Shown in pieces: positions 1-12,087 of a DNA stretch of 64,000 nucleotides. The stretch comes from Rhizophagus irregularis (Eukaryota > Glomeromycota > Glomeromycetes > Glomerales > Glomeraceae), in contig NC_089446.1 of NCBI RefSeq assembly GCF_026210795.1, positions 2,943,001 to 3,007,000 on the forward strand. The letters are read 5' to 3'. Position 1 is the first letter of the stretch. The number at the start of each line of letters is the position of its first letter. The position numbers were made by a program, and so were the translations under genes. The notes below the pieces were generated by a model. That model did not search any database. It was not told the DNA's origin and saw nothing but the letters and a program-made list of their open reading frames with translations.

Positions 1-587
1 AAATTATTTTTTCACAAAAGATATTTAAATTTCCAAATAAACTTAATTTTTCTTTATAAAGTATTAAAATGTGCATTTTACCATAAACAACTAATAAAAA
101 ACAATCATATATAGATAGATATGCCCAATAAAATTCTATAAAAATCCTTTACAACCTAATCTAAAAACATAAATTACTATTATTGAACGAAGATTAGAAG
201 ATTAGGTAAGTACTTAAAGGTGATACCATAAATGTATATCATATGATTAAGTAAATGTTTACTATTTGTTCGACAATTTTAGACAAGACGAATACCATTT
301 TTAACTGCGCCTCTTATTGCGTGATATATTTGTATTAGGTAATAATAGAATTAAATTAAATGTCTATAATGTACAAAATAAGTAGATAAAAGGATAGTTT
401 ACATTCAAATTGGAAATTCATTTTCTTCTTTTTTTGAGAGTAGCGAAAAAAAGTAAGAAGCTTATGTACAATTGTTATAATTGTTATTAATCGTAATTAA
501 TCTATTTTAGGCTTATCTATCAAAGATAATCGACCATTTTTTAAAGAGCTTAATGTCCTATTATACTCTACAAGATCAGATCGGCAT
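1..587. other. AT-rich flank without recognisable gene
   Basis: No coding exon, RNA gene or terminal inverted repeat was recognised. The segment lies downstream of the 3' end of the minus-strand Kelch gene that stops at 588, so it should include that gene's 3' UTR and polyadenylation signals. Confidence 0.5.
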
Positions 588-2052
588 TTAAGAGCTTTGA
601 CTAGAAGGAAGTTGGTGTCTTCCTCTCATATTACTATGAGATCTCCATGCTTTATACAATAAGATTGTAACAACTATTATAACTGATAATACTACAACCC
701 CACCAATTGTACCACCTAAAATGACGGCTAAATTTTGAGATATGAAAGTTTCTTTTAAACCCGTTTCTTCCTTATCTGTTTGACTTGCTTGAATCATATC
801 ATAAGATGTCCAACGAACATTTGTGGTGTCGCTAAAATCTAATATACTTATCAAATTTGTTTCATTTTGTGTTCCTGCTATATAACCGAAGGTAGTTATC
901 ATGAAATTTCCGACTATTGCCGCCGAATGAAATGAACGAGATTTTGGCACATTTTCAACTTTAGGTATTATCCATTGATAAGGTTTTGAAGCTATAGAGA
1001 GAATTACAAGATCTGGAGTAGCTAGAGTTACCAAGTCTTCGCTGCTTGCGCCTCCGTATACAATAATTTCATTATTTGAATTTAAAACTGCCGAATGTCC
1101 AATACGGGAATCAGGAACATTTCCACTAGTATTCTTTCAAATGAAATCGATTGGTAAATAGATTTATATATATATATTTTTTTTTAAAAAAAAAGAATTA
1201 ATAATACTTACGATTATATCCCAACTTGATGATTTGGTATTGAAGACATAAATCTATTAAAGAAAAAAAAAATATAATAAATATTTTTTAATAAATTAAT
1301 TTCTCTCTTTGTAATCATTATACTTTGTATGAATTTATACTTACTTCATTCATTTTAGCAAAAGATACATTTAAACCGTTTGGAGAGGTGGATTGTCTTC
1401 CTCCAATATAAACGATTTCACCGCTTGATAACATTATAGCAGTATAATCGGCCCAATAAGGTACATTTATAATTTTTTGAGCACCAAGAATCATCATATT
1501 ATTCCAAGAAGAATATTTTGTATTTAATATGTTCATATCCTTAAAAAATTTGTTATTTTTTTCACCACCAAAAATGTACAAATAATTGTTCTCATTATCA
1601 GATACTGTTTGAAATTGATTTCTACCTTCAGGAGCAATACCATCAATTTTAGGTATACTCCACTGCTTTGAACCATATAAATCATAAGAAAAAATTATTG
1701 TTTCATTCGTTCCACCAAAGATATAAATTTTTTTTCCACCTTCTGCTAATGACAATGATGACCAACAATATTCTTTTGGTGGTTCTGTTATTTCTTCGAA
1801 TATTGGTTGCATATTTGAATCTGGTAATGTTAAATAAAAGAAATCATTCAAACAATTTTTTGTCCCACCCGATTCTCCTCCTATAAAATATATAATATTA
1901 TTATTTTTATCCAAAACACATGAAGTTCCATATCTTGCACTAGGAACATATTTGGAATAACAAAAGTTTGAAAAATAAATTATAAATATTATAATATACT
2001 TTATTTTAGTTGATATCATGGTTTTAGAATTTTTTTTCTCATATGATATCAT
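588..2052 (-). CDS. Kelch-repeat type I membrane protein
   Basis: Three-exon model on the minus strand: 2052-1345, 1253-1212 and 1133-588, about 431 residues. The first ATG is at 2052. A second in-frame ATG at 2019 begins a cleaner signal peptide (MISTKIKYIIIFIIYFSNF), so 2019 is the likelier start. Next come Kelch blades with the typical YFIGG, YIFGG and VYGG signatures spaced about 50 residues apart, with the fold completed by exon 3. A hydrophobic stretch near the C-terminus (LGGTIGGVVVLSVIIVVTIL) is followed by a short basic tail, so the beta-propeller should face outside or the secretory lumen. The 42-nt second exon matches in length and position the second exon of the plus-strand Kelch genes at 44 and 56 kb. 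Their later introns are absent here. Unlike those genes it has no divergent two-TM partner upstream. Propeller ligand unknown. Confidence 0.85.
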
Positions 2053-3782
2053 GGATTAATTTATATCTGAATTTATGAAAAAAGAAAGAAAGGACGTGAA
2101 TATATTATATATATGTTCTTTATATAATTTTTTTAGTTTGTTTACCTTAAATTAACGATCCATACTTAATTTGTATTTGTGGAATCTCATTGTATCCGGA
2201 AGTTTCTTAATTTTTTGCATCACAAATTAATAAGTAAATTAATTACTCCCTGATTTGAAGAACACTTTATTATCCTACTTTAATTATTAACATAAATATA
2301 TATGCGATTTAAAGTTTTTTTTTTTAATTAATTAATTATTTTTGTTTTATTTTATACCCTTTAGGTATTATTCTTAATAATTTAATGAACACCAATGAGA
2401 GAAAAATAAGGGTGATTTTGTGAACAAAACAATAGGTTGGTCAACGATAAACTTTAATTATTTTACCATATTAATACATTTAATGTTGTTTTAATTTGTC
2501 AATTATATTGGATTTGCAATTATATGCGTTTGAAATTTGGATCGTTATTATAAATTTCTTGTCGTAATTATGTAAACATATGTACCGTACAAATGAATTT
2601 GAATTATTTGTAAAAACAAAAAAAAAATCACAATTTTTTTTTTTGTATTATCTTATCATATTATATCCTTTTTGACTGGATATTATAACTGAGATTTTCG
2701 TTGTCAAAAGGATAAAGAACAAGACTTTGTTTGAAGCCACCAATCAAAATTCTTGCACGTGTTATTCACTAAAAAAAATGACAGCATATACGACATATAT
2801 TTAGATAATACTTTGTGTATATATATATATACGAATAATTGTAACCAAAATAAGGTAAAATGGTTAAAATATTTTGTGAGAGCCAAGATTTGTATTTTTT
2901 AAATAGTAATGACCAAATATTATTATGCATTTGGTACGATAAAAACGAAAATGTAATTGGACTTATCCAATCTTTTAAGAATGATCCAAATTATATTAAA
3001 AAAAATTCATTAACACAAAGATAATTAACCAATAAACATGAATATGAGGTGTTACTATTTTGATGAGTATTGAATATTTTTTAAAGTACATTTTTTTTTT
3101 CATTTATTCAATAATAATATAATAAAATTTTTTAATGCAAAAAATTATCAAATATAGAAACTAATGCCAAGTTTTATTTCGATTAATAATCATGTTTTTA
3201 TATAAATGATTAAGTTTAATGCGGGAAATATTGTTTTATATTAAAAGTTAATGAATGAATTTCTCTAATTCGGTTAGATTTAAATAAATTTCTATTATAA
3301 ATTAATTTTTTAAAAAGTAAAATAATTAGTGATAAATTAAAAAACCTAATTAATATAAAATAACGGATGATCAAATTACTTAAACCGTGATCCAAAAAAT
3401 TGACACGCGCATTGATAGTTACAATCGTTATTTATTATCAATTTCTAGAACAGAAAAATTTAATCGTAATTTTTGCTGATTTCAGGTGCGGAACTATTAT
3501 CACACATATCTCAAAAATTAGTTGGCATGTCTTAAACTGTTCCATAAAAATGTTCGATTAACTATGAAATGAGTGTTCTTTCCTTTCTAGCATGCATTTC
3601 TATTGACCATCCGGTCCATCCCTGAGCACAACGAATCCTTTTTCTGAATTCTTTTATTAGAGCAAGCAAAGTACATGAATCTTCAAACAAATATATAAAT
3701 GAGGTGAATATTACGGCATTCGGCATTACACCGGTGCCGTATTACTATTTTAATATGAATATTTGGCGTAATATATTTCACA
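2053..3782. other. intergenic, no gene seen
   Basis: AT-rich sequence upstream of the Kelch gene. Short ORFs occur (for example a 60-codon one at 2704-2886 on the minus strand) but they have low-complexity composition, no splice context and no family resemblance. The first few hundred bases should hold the Kelch promoter. Confidence 0.5.
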
Positions 3783-4200
3783 GGATTTACCAAAAATCCC
3801 GACAACCATAATATCGACAGTTTACAATCCCGAAATCCTGGTTGAAGTAACGGGTCTTAATTTATCCAATATAAATAATTTGGATTATTTGATTAGTATT
3901 AACGCAAAATATTTGTAAATTTTATAAATACCAATGCAAATTGTTTGCAAAATTATTAATATTATGCAAATTAACCAACGTCACTATATTATTAATGAAA
4001 TTAAAAGAAAAAATTTTTTATTTTAATTAAAAGAACTATGTGCAGTATATTAATAGATTACTAATCTTCTGAAATTAGAAACAATTGTATTAAAAATTAA
4101 CTAATCTCAAACTCATCCCAGTCAGGATTATCGGGATTTGCATTTATCGAGATTTTGGTGTCGGGATTATAAACTGTCGATATTATGGTTGTCAGGAATT
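3783..4200. mobile_element. MITE-like inverted-repeat element
   Basis: A block at 3798-3835 containing CGACAACCATAATATCGAC and AATCCCGA recurs inverted at 4155-4200, flanking about 320 bp of non-coding AT-rich DNA. Right-hand sequence around 4095-4145 repeats short CGGGATT and CGAGATT motifs. Sequence resembling TATTTCA lies just outside both ends and could be the target duplication, but the exact ends are uncertain. Confidence 0.5.
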
Positions 4201-4894
4201 TTGTATTTCAGTTGTTATTTCACCATTACGTCATAATTTATTATCTGGAATAATTAATTAAACCACACGAATTAGAAATTTTCACTATTCAGGAGAAGCT
4301 CTTTGTGAAATTTGGCATCGTGATTTAATTTTGGAAAGAAGTTCGATGCTATATTCACGGATCCATTTGAATACAATTTGAGGGAACAGAAAGAGAAAAG
4401 GCTGAAGAATTAAAAGGAGACAAAAAAAGGAACAAAAAAAAATGGTAAACTATTGCAAATATATCGAATTTCATGAATTATATTAGATGTACAAACAATA
4501 AATATATTAAAAACTATAAAATTTAAAATTTCAACGAGGCATTTTTTATTATAAAGAAAAATTTTCTTTTCCACTTGATTATCGATTTTCTATATAAAGA
4601 CTAAAATTTCGAGTTAATATAATTATCTTATTATCAATTGGCTTTCGTAATTTATCTTACAGAATTAGACTAATTTAAGCTATTTAAAAATCAAGTTATT
4701 GAAATCTAGATTCCATATATGGTTGTCATTGCATTCATACATAAGAACTACAATATGCAACTATGCAATTAGTTAAGTTACTACCATTATGTTTGTTCTG
4801 GAATCTGGATTATTATAATTTTGTAATTACATTTTAATTTCATCATATGCTTCAATAAAATTAAATTAACATTTATTGCATTTATGGACCACAA
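4201..4894. other. intergenic, no gene seen
   Basis: AT-rich stretch downstream of the lectin-domain gene that stops at 4895. No ORF, inverted repeat or RNA gene was recognised. Confidence 0.5.
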
Positions 4895-6308
4895 TTAAAG
4901 AACATCTACGTGTTGAAATCGAAACGCTATATGAGCCACAAAAGTTCGTTTTCCTTCACCTCCAACAATGCCCGATAATCTAAATTTATTATGTTTCCCG
5001 AATGGACCAATTTGAATTGAACCAGTCACTTGATACAATCGATAAAGATTTCCAAATCTAGCAGATTTACCATCATTGAAAGTAAATTCTATTGTACCGA
5101 GAAATCCAATACCAAATATTAACTTTACAGCAACAATATATTTTGAAGATTTATCAAGATCTGAAATGATATGTTCTGTTCCACCTCTACCTCCAATAAT
5201 TTTACCGGCTTTATCGCCTTCGTAAAAAGCCTGAATTTGATCAATTACATCACCACTTCTTAATTTAATTTTTGTGATAACACCAGATTCATCTTCAGAT
5301 ATATTATAAAGTAGATGAGAATTATCATCAAAATTATGTAAACCATCGGGAAAGGTATCAATACCATATGGCCCAACCCAAAAACTGCTAATACTAAGAG
5401 GCCAAGAAATATTATATGAAGGTTCAAAATCATGAACGAAATTAGCTAACGAAAAAATATGCGAAAACATCTTCATAAAATCTGCTATTGCTTCGTTAAA
5501 CATTCTTAATTTGATAAGGTCAAATACTTTTATGAATATTTGATCATTTGAAGATTTTGCAAAATAATTCACTGTCTTATTACCAATTATATCTTTGACC
5601 TCCCCCTCAGCTTGAAACTTAAAAAGTGATGTTGAATTTAAATCATTAGTAATCTTTGTTTTCGTTGTTATTTGATCCGTCCGCCATGTAAAGAATTGAT
5701 GAAAAGAATTTGTAAAGTGATCTTTGTAGCGAGAAATTATTTCTTTAAACTCATTAATTCCGAAGTTTGACTATAATAAAATATTATTTATTATTAAAAT
5801 TAAGAAAAAAACTCATAAAAAAGATAATAATTATAACTACCGTCTGTAATTTTAAAGATTCTCTTAATACAGTAAAATGTATGATTGCAAAAGTAATAGT
5901 GAAAGGCATCAAGTGAATTATTTTTTCACTTTTCAAAATTTCTTCAAAAAATAAACTACACTTTTCGACGAGGCTTGTTATATGAGTAGCTCTTATATCG
6001 TCTTCTTGAATAATTAAATATTCCAAAAGTAATTTTTTAATTGGTTGAAAATTTCTTATCCAATTATTATATTCTGTTTCAACAATTTCTTTACTAGTAA
6101 TATCCTTCGCTCTATCCTTAATTTGTACGAAAATGTCATCACCATTATTCTCATGTTTTATAAAAAACAAAATGACTAAAGTTGATAATAAAGGTATACT
6201 TAGAAATATCTCAGGTTTAATTTTTGAATCTTCTGCTTTAACATTATGACAAAGAATAGTCATAAATTCTTCCATCCGATCATGATCCCATGAATATGTT
6301 TTATCCAT
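4895..6308 (-). CDS. Cry-like N-domain plus jacalin-like lectin protein (copy 1)
   Basis: Two exons, 6308-5841 and 5770-4895, joined in phase 0, give 447 residues. There is no obvious cleavable signal peptide. Residues about 10-285 are helical with hydrophobic helices. The block at residues 132-151, containing HLMPFTITFAIIHFTVLRES, resembles the central helix 5 of the Bacillus delta-endotoxin N-terminal (pore-forming) domain, and the following EF.EIISRYKDH segment resembles the helix after it. Residues about 288-445 read as a jacalin-like beta-prism lectin: GPYG start, then ITKIKLRSGDVIDQIQAFYE, a GG-rich loop, and IGPFG near the end. The layout suggests lectin-guided membrane binding, possibly a defence protein. 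The lectin call is firmer than the Cry-like call. A close tandem paralogue lies at 8128-9595. Confidence 0.72.
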
Positions 6309-6537
6309 GATTTTTTTTTAAAAAAAAGTTTAGATTTCAGTTACACATTCGCTTATTTATAGCAGATAGATATTCGTCACGTGTTCTGATAAATTTTTCG
6401 ACGATCGTTTTTTTATCATTATCGTATCGTAGAAACAAAGCTTCTAAACTGGGTTCTCAAATTTGTAAACTTACATTATAATTTCTCCCATAAAAATCTA
6501 ATTTGATTAAATTTTAGAAAATTTGATTAATGAACGA
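6309..6537. other. upstream region of the lectin-domain gene
   Basis: Probable promoter and 5' UTR. Both this and the 9.6 kb copy have the words CAGTTACACAT and CACGTG within about 100 bases upstream of the ATG, so the promoter was duplicated with the gene. Confidence 0.45.
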
Positions 6538-6723
6538 CCCTGTAGAAAAAGTCTATCCGATTTTTATATTCCATCTTTTTTCCGTAAAAGGCTCATATTT
6601 CCGGAATTAATAGCCTTATATCACGGAATCTATCGAATTATTTTCATTTTCCGTGAATGAATCCGTAAAAGGCTCAATTTTACGGAGTTTTTACAGAAAT
6701 AACGGATGAAATTTTTTATAGGG
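6538..6723. mobile_element. short MITE with CCCTGTA termini
   Basis: The left end CCCTGTAGAAAAAGTCTATC pairs with the inverted right end around GATGAAATTTTTTATAGGG. The interior repeats CCGTAAAAGGCTC twice. The trinucleotide CGA flanks both sides and fits a 3-bp target duplication, as made by PIF/Harbinger-type transposases. About 186 bp, non-coding. Confidence 0.55.
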
Positions 6724-7612
6724 CGAGGCTTCACATAATTGTAAGATTACATTATATACAAGTACTTCAAATTTTTGTCGAACAGAAATTAAAATTATCT
6801 TTCCAGTTGTGGTGCATAATTTTTTAAACGTAATATATCCGGTAAATTGTAAATCTTTTTGCGATCGATAAGAAATAAATGTATATATGGAGGATCTCTA
6901 TAATAACCAAAAAAATATTATATATTTTCTGTGTTATCATATACTACTTTTAGTTTAAGCTTTGTGGAGCATCAATTGTATAAATAGAAAGACTTTTTAA
7001 TTAAAGTAATAAATTCAAAAGATTTTCCTGTAAATTCCTAACAAAAGTTTACACCGGAAGCGATTAACTAGTAGTACGCATGAACGTAAAGTCCTTTTCC
7101 CTAAGATTCAAAAATTTCGTTAAGGCAATCAGCAGGAAAGTTAGCAAGGCAAATGAAACTTTAATTATAGTAAAGAAGTTTCTTTTTTCAATAAACTAAA
7201 CCACGAGTTTATATAATTTTATCTTTTATTAATTTTTATTCATAGTTTCATACTTAATCTTTCAGATTAGGTATTCAAAATCAACTAACTGATGGATCTA
7301 GTTCTTGAGTCATTGCAAAAAACAAGAGTATAGTAAAGATTAAACAATTAGTTTAAGTTACCGCAACATCACATTTTTTTTTGTTCCTTTATTAGTTGCG
7401 AATTTTAAATTCGCATATGATTTAATATAAATCAAATGATTTAAAAAGAAATTGTATTACATTTATAAAAAATTAAAAGAACAGAAGAAAATCCAAACAG
7501 TCGAAAAGATTCATTGATTATGAGAGAAGGAAGAAAATCTTTATCTAAGCTATTGTCATTGTTTAGAGTTAGTTACTTCTTTCTGAATGGAGAATAGTGA
7601 ATCAAACAGAAT
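6724..7612. other. intergenic, no gene seen
   Basis: AT-rich DNA between the two lectin-gene copies. The last part (about 7540-7612) is homologous to the 3' flank of the copy at 8128, so the partial duplication includes non-coding downstream sequence. Confidence 0.5.
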
Positions 7613-8042
7613 CTAATGTTGAAAATTAAATGCTATATGAGCGACATTTTCACCAAAATCATTATGAATTTTAATCTTTCCTCCGCCTCCCATAATGCCT
7701 GACAATCTAAATTTATTATGTTTCCCGAATGGACCAATTTGAACCAGTTACTTGATGCAATTGATAAAGCTTTCCAAATTTAGCAGATTTACCATCATTG
7801 AAAATAAATTTTATTGTACCAAGTAGTCCAACTCCAAAAATTAAATTCGCGACAACGATATATTTTGAAGAATTATCCAGATCTGAAATGATATATCCTA
7901 CTCCACCTTCACCGGCTCTACCGCCTTCATAAAAAGCTTGGATATGATCAATTATTTCACCACTTCTTAATTTTATTTTTGTGATAACGCCTGATTCATC
8001 TTCAGATATATTATAAAATATTTTAGAAATTATGTGAGCCAT
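7613..8042 (-). pseudogene. truncated duplicate of the jacalin-like domain
   Basis: This reproduces only the C-terminal lectin domain of the neighbouring genes, with the motifs YNISEDESGVITKIKLRSG, IQAFYEGG and LLGTIKF. The N-terminal region is absent. The reading frame breaks near 7735, where a few bases are missing compared with the intact copies around the TGSIQIGPFG segment. The original frame resumes and ends at the TAG at 7613-7615. The 3' flank also matches that of the next copy, so an unequal tandem duplication of about 520 bp is the simplest origin. An ATG at 8042 exists, but no promoter-like duplication accompanies it. Confidence 0.8.
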
Positions 8043-8127
8043 CGGGAAAGAAGGACGGAAGTAAGTTTTTACCTAAGCTATTGTCATTGTTTAAAGTTAA
8101 TTACTTTCTAAATGAACGAATAGTAAA

Positions 8128-9595
8128 TCAAACGGAATCTATATGTTGAAATTTGAATGCTACATGAGCAACATTTTCACCATAATCTTTGTTTATTCTA
8201 ATCTTTCCTCCACCTCCCATAATGCTCGATAATCTAAATTTATTATGTTTCCCAAATGGACCAATTTGAATTGATCCAGTTATATCATGATCATTTTCAT
8301 GAAGAGATCCCAATAATCCAGTAGTATTTCCATCATTGAAAATAAATTCTATAGTACCAAGTAGTCCAAGACCAAACATTAATTTCACAGCAACAATATA
8401 TTTTGAAGATTTATCCAGATCTGAAACGACATGTTTTGATCCACCTCCATTTCCAATTTTTTTACCGACTCTACCATCTTCATAAAAAGCTTGAATATGA
8501 TCAACTATTCCACCACATCTTATTTCAATTTTTGTGATAACGCCTGATTCATCTTCAGATATATTATAAAATATTTTAGAATTATCATCAAAATTATGTG
8601 AACCATCAGGAAAGGTATCAATACCATATGGCCCAACCCAAAAACTGCTAATACTAAGAGGCCAAGAAATATTATATGAAGGCTCAAAATCATGAACGAA
8701 ATTAGTTAACGAAAAGATATGCAAAAACATCTTCATAAAATCTGCTTTTGCTTCTGTAAACATTCTTAATTTGATAAGGTCAAATACTTTTATGAATATT
8801 TGATCATTTGAAGATTTTGCAAAATAATTCACTGTTTTATTACAAACTTTATCTTTAACCTCGCCATTAGCTTGAAAAGTAAATAATGATGTTGAGTTTA
8901 AATCATTAGAAATAGAAGTTTTCGTTGTTATTTGATCTGTTCGCCATGCAAAGAATTGATTAAAAGAATTTGTAAAATGGTCTTTATAGCGAGAAATTAT
9001 TTCTTTAAACTCATTAATTCCGAAATTTGACTAAAAAAAATTATATGTCATTAAAAAGAATAAAAAAAGAAAAAAAGTAATAAAAAAAGAAAATAATAAT
9101 TATAATTACCGTCTGTAATTTTAAAGATTCTCTTAGGACAGTAAAATGCATGATTGCAAAGGTAACAGTAAAAGGTATCAAATGCATTATTTTTTCATTT
9201 TTCGAGATTTCTTCAAAAAATAAGTTACATTTTTCGACGAGGTTTGTTATATGAATGACTCTTATATCATTTTCTTGAATGACTAAATATTCCAAAAGTA
9301 ATTTTTTAATTGGTTGAAATTTTCTTATCCAATAATTTAATTCTGTTTCAACAATTTCTTTACAAGTAATATCCTTTGCTTTATCTTTAATTTGTACGAA
9401 AATGTCATCATCATTATTTTCATGGTTTACAAAAAATAAAAATATTAAAGTTGATAATAAAGATACATTTAGAAAAATCTTATTTGGAATAAATTTATTT
9501 GAATCTTTTGAATCTTTAACTTTATTATAAAGAATAGACATAAAGTCATCTATTCGATCATCCCATGAATATGTTTTATCATCCGTTTCATTCAT
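8128..9595 (-). CDS. Cry-like N-domain plus jacalin-like lectin protein (copy 2)
   Basis: Two exons, 9595-9110 and 9030-8128, phase-0 intron, 462 residues. The intron position is identical to copy 1. The N-terminal region holds the same helix block (LIPFTVTFAIMHFTVLRES) resembling helix 5 of the Cry endotoxin N-domain. The jacalin-like domain starts near residue 294 with WVGPYGID. Some stretches, for example around 8615-8690, are almost base-for-base identical to copy 1 at 5345-5420 while others have diverged, which points to recent duplication or gene conversion. The lectin loop before the final strands differs from copy 1 (a longer HENDHD segment in place of YRLYQV), so ligand specificity could differ. 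Function inferred only from domain resemblance. Confidence 0.72.
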
Positions 9596-10560
9596 TTTAA
9601 GGAAAAGAAAAAGAAAAAGTTTCCGTTAGAAGAGATTTCAGTTACACATGTTATTAGTTTATAGAGATGCATCACGTGCCCATTCGTAAGATCTGCACAT
9701 CTTTCATTCGTCGTTATTTTCTAGTACAGACCTTTCGTATTTATTTATGAACAGAATTATAATTATAGATAAACTTTAATGATTTCTAAAATAATTTTTT
9801 TCATTCATTTTAATTTAAACTTCTTGCTTGTAAAATTTATGAAATGTATTGCGGATAGATACTATGAGTAAAGTTCTTAAAAATGACGAAACAAATTTGC
9901 ACATAATTAGTGATATGATTATGAAATACAGTATATAATGATCCGATTCTTCAGTATTATTTTATATCGTCTGATTTTTCTTTTTACGACATAAATCAAA
10001 AAAAAAATGCTACATATATTGCTAAACGCATAATATTATACAGCTTTTATATGTCTAATTAGTTGAACTACTAAATTACTAAATCAATATCACGTGAAAT
10101 TTCGCAATGGCACACCAAGAAATTTAACAAATTTCTAACAATGTCTTAATAAATTTATTATTAATTGTTTTCTTTGACATCACAATAATACTGCAAATAG
10201 TGCTAAAGCAGTTAATATGTCAGCAATTATCGTTTTACCTAATGAAGAAGGTCATTGTGAATTTATATTAATATCACTAGGTTGACTATTCGTTGTTACT
10301 TATTCAAATGCTGGGAGATAAAACAATTAACTTTATTTGGTTCAGTCACATCAGGAAGTCCAGTATACATGTTGATCAACACTAGCTAGTTGTTCAACAT
10401 GATTTACAATATTAATCAACACCTGTATATTGAGTATATCAACACATAATGTTAATATATGTGTTAATCAACTCTAATGTGTAGCTCAACACATTATACA
10501 CCATATATTAACGCATATATATATATGATTATACAGTATGTGTATATTTTAATTTATTTA
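9596..10560. other. intergenic with TGTTGATCAACAC-type palindromes
   Basis: No gene seen. At 10365-10505 the words GTTGATCAACAC, GTTCAAC, AATCAACAC and TCAACACAT recur in both orientations, giving a palindrome-rich patch that may be the end of a MITE. Element borders could not be fixed. Confidence 0.4.
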
Positions 10561-10564
10561 TTTA

Positions 10565-10655
10565 TTTTTGCTCACCTTAGGAACCAAACCAGTTACCTCA
10601 ACTTACAATATCATATCTCACGATCTAACCACTGTACTATTTAATTTGCCAGACA
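10565..10655 (-). repeat. tRNA-like sequence, possible SINE head
   Basis: On the minus strand the sequence TAGTACAGTGGTTAGATCGT resembles a tRNA D-arm and A box. About 50 bases later GGTTTGGTTCC resembles a degenerate B box (GGTTCRANNCC). It is followed by an A-rich tail with AAAT repeats. Spacing is slightly longer than in a functional tRNA and the stems pair poorly, so a tRNA-derived SINE remnant is likelier than a tRNA gene. Confidence 0.4.
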
Positions 10656-10998
10656 CTCAACAGTACAAAATTATCGCCATTTTCAAAATGGTGCAATTTT
10701 CAACCATGTGACACCGTATAAAAAATTTGTGAATTTTCAATATTTTTGCGAATTTTTTTTAAAGTTTATGATAAATATTGCGAATTTCTTTCATAGTTAT
10801 AAAATATATGTTCTCTACTTACTAAAGTTCAGTTTTTATAAGCTTAGGTTGGTTTTTTCCTTTAAATTTACAAAAATAAGTACCTTCTCAAAATGAATTT
10901 TCACAAATTTTACGATTTTTAAATTATTAAATCTAAATAATGAATATTCTTTTAAAATCAAACTATATTAACTCTTACTAAAATAATTTTAGATCAAA

Positions 10999-12087
10999 AT
11001 GGAAAAAAGTTTAAGTAAAGATTTAAGATGGCGAATTATTTACTGTCAGGCTGAAGGTTTTACACAGAAGGAAATCGCTAAAAGAATGTATGTTAATGAA
11101 GCTACTGTTAACAAAGTCTGTAGAATTTTTAAAAAGTGGGGATGTGTAAGAGATCTATTTGTTGGTAGAGTAGGAAGAAGAAAAATATTTACATGACAAG
11201 ATATGTTGGTAAGGACTTAGAATTTGACTTTTTGTTAGATAACATTAATTATTTAACAATTTATAGTATAGGTTTTAGAAGAATTAGTTAAAGATAAAGT
11301 AGATTGATATCTTGATGAGTTGGTATATAAGATGGAACAAAGAATAGGAAAACTAGTTTCTATACCAACACTATGGCGTTCCCTTCAATTTTGTGGTATT
11401 ACAAGAAAAAAAATACAAAAAGCAGCTAAAGAAAGGAGTAAAGCATTACATGGATTTTATTTATATAATATTGGAATGCATTACACTTCTGAACAATTAA
11501 TTTTTATTGATAAAACAGCTAAAGATAAGAGAACACTTACCAGATAGTATGGCTACTCCCCCATCAATACTAAAGCAAAAAAAAATGTTGTTTTTGTTAG
11601 AGGAAAGTGTTATACTATTTTGCCTGCATTATCCTTAAAAGGTTTTGTTGCTGTTGATATTTATGAAGGGAAGCTGTGATAAAGAAAGATTTCAAACCTT
11701 TATTTTAACACAATTGGTAATATGATATGCATTTGTATACTAATTGTTTATAATTATTGATAATTTCTTTTATTTATTTAGTTACCCCAAATGAATCCTT
11801 ATTCAGTTAAACATAATGTATTGGTTATGGATAATGCATGCATACATCATAATGATGATTTAGTTACAACAATAGAAGATATTAATGGTAGGATACTTTA
11901 TTTACCTTCCTATTTACCAGATTTCAACCCTATTGAAACAGCTTTCTCAGCATTAAAATCTTGGTTAAAAAGATACAGAGATCTTGTAGATTATTTTGAT
12001 CTAATTTATTTAATTTTAATTGCATTGGCTCAAACTACATCAGAAATAGCAAAAAAATATTTTGCAGAATCAATTTATGATGTATAA
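10999..12087 (+). pseudogene. Tc1/IS630-like DDE transposase, decayed
   Basis: Three coding blocks in order. At 10999-11208 is a helix-turn-helix domain (FTQKEIAKRMYVNEATVNKV). From about 11270 is a second DNA-binding and catalytic block with TLWRSLQFCGITRKK and LIFIDK, which holds the first catalytic Asp. At 11781-12087 is the block VLVMDNACIHH (second Asp) and LPDFNPIETAFSALKSWLKR (Glu). Blocks are separated by GT-AG introns at about 11209-11269 and 11716-11780. The gene is dead: in-frame stops at 11194 and 11305 sit where tryptophan is expected, another stop lies at 11545, and a one-base insertion near 11670 shifts the frame. Terminal repeats of the element were not identified. Confidence 0.8.

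Noticed and set aside
2704-2886. 60-codon ORF on the minus strand
   Set aside because: Low-complexity aromatic and Ile-rich sequence, no splice or promoter context and no family resemblance.
10565-10655. Functional tRNA gene
   Set aside because: The A box is good, but the B box is degenerate, the spacing is long and the acceptor stem does not pair; a SINE remnant fits better.
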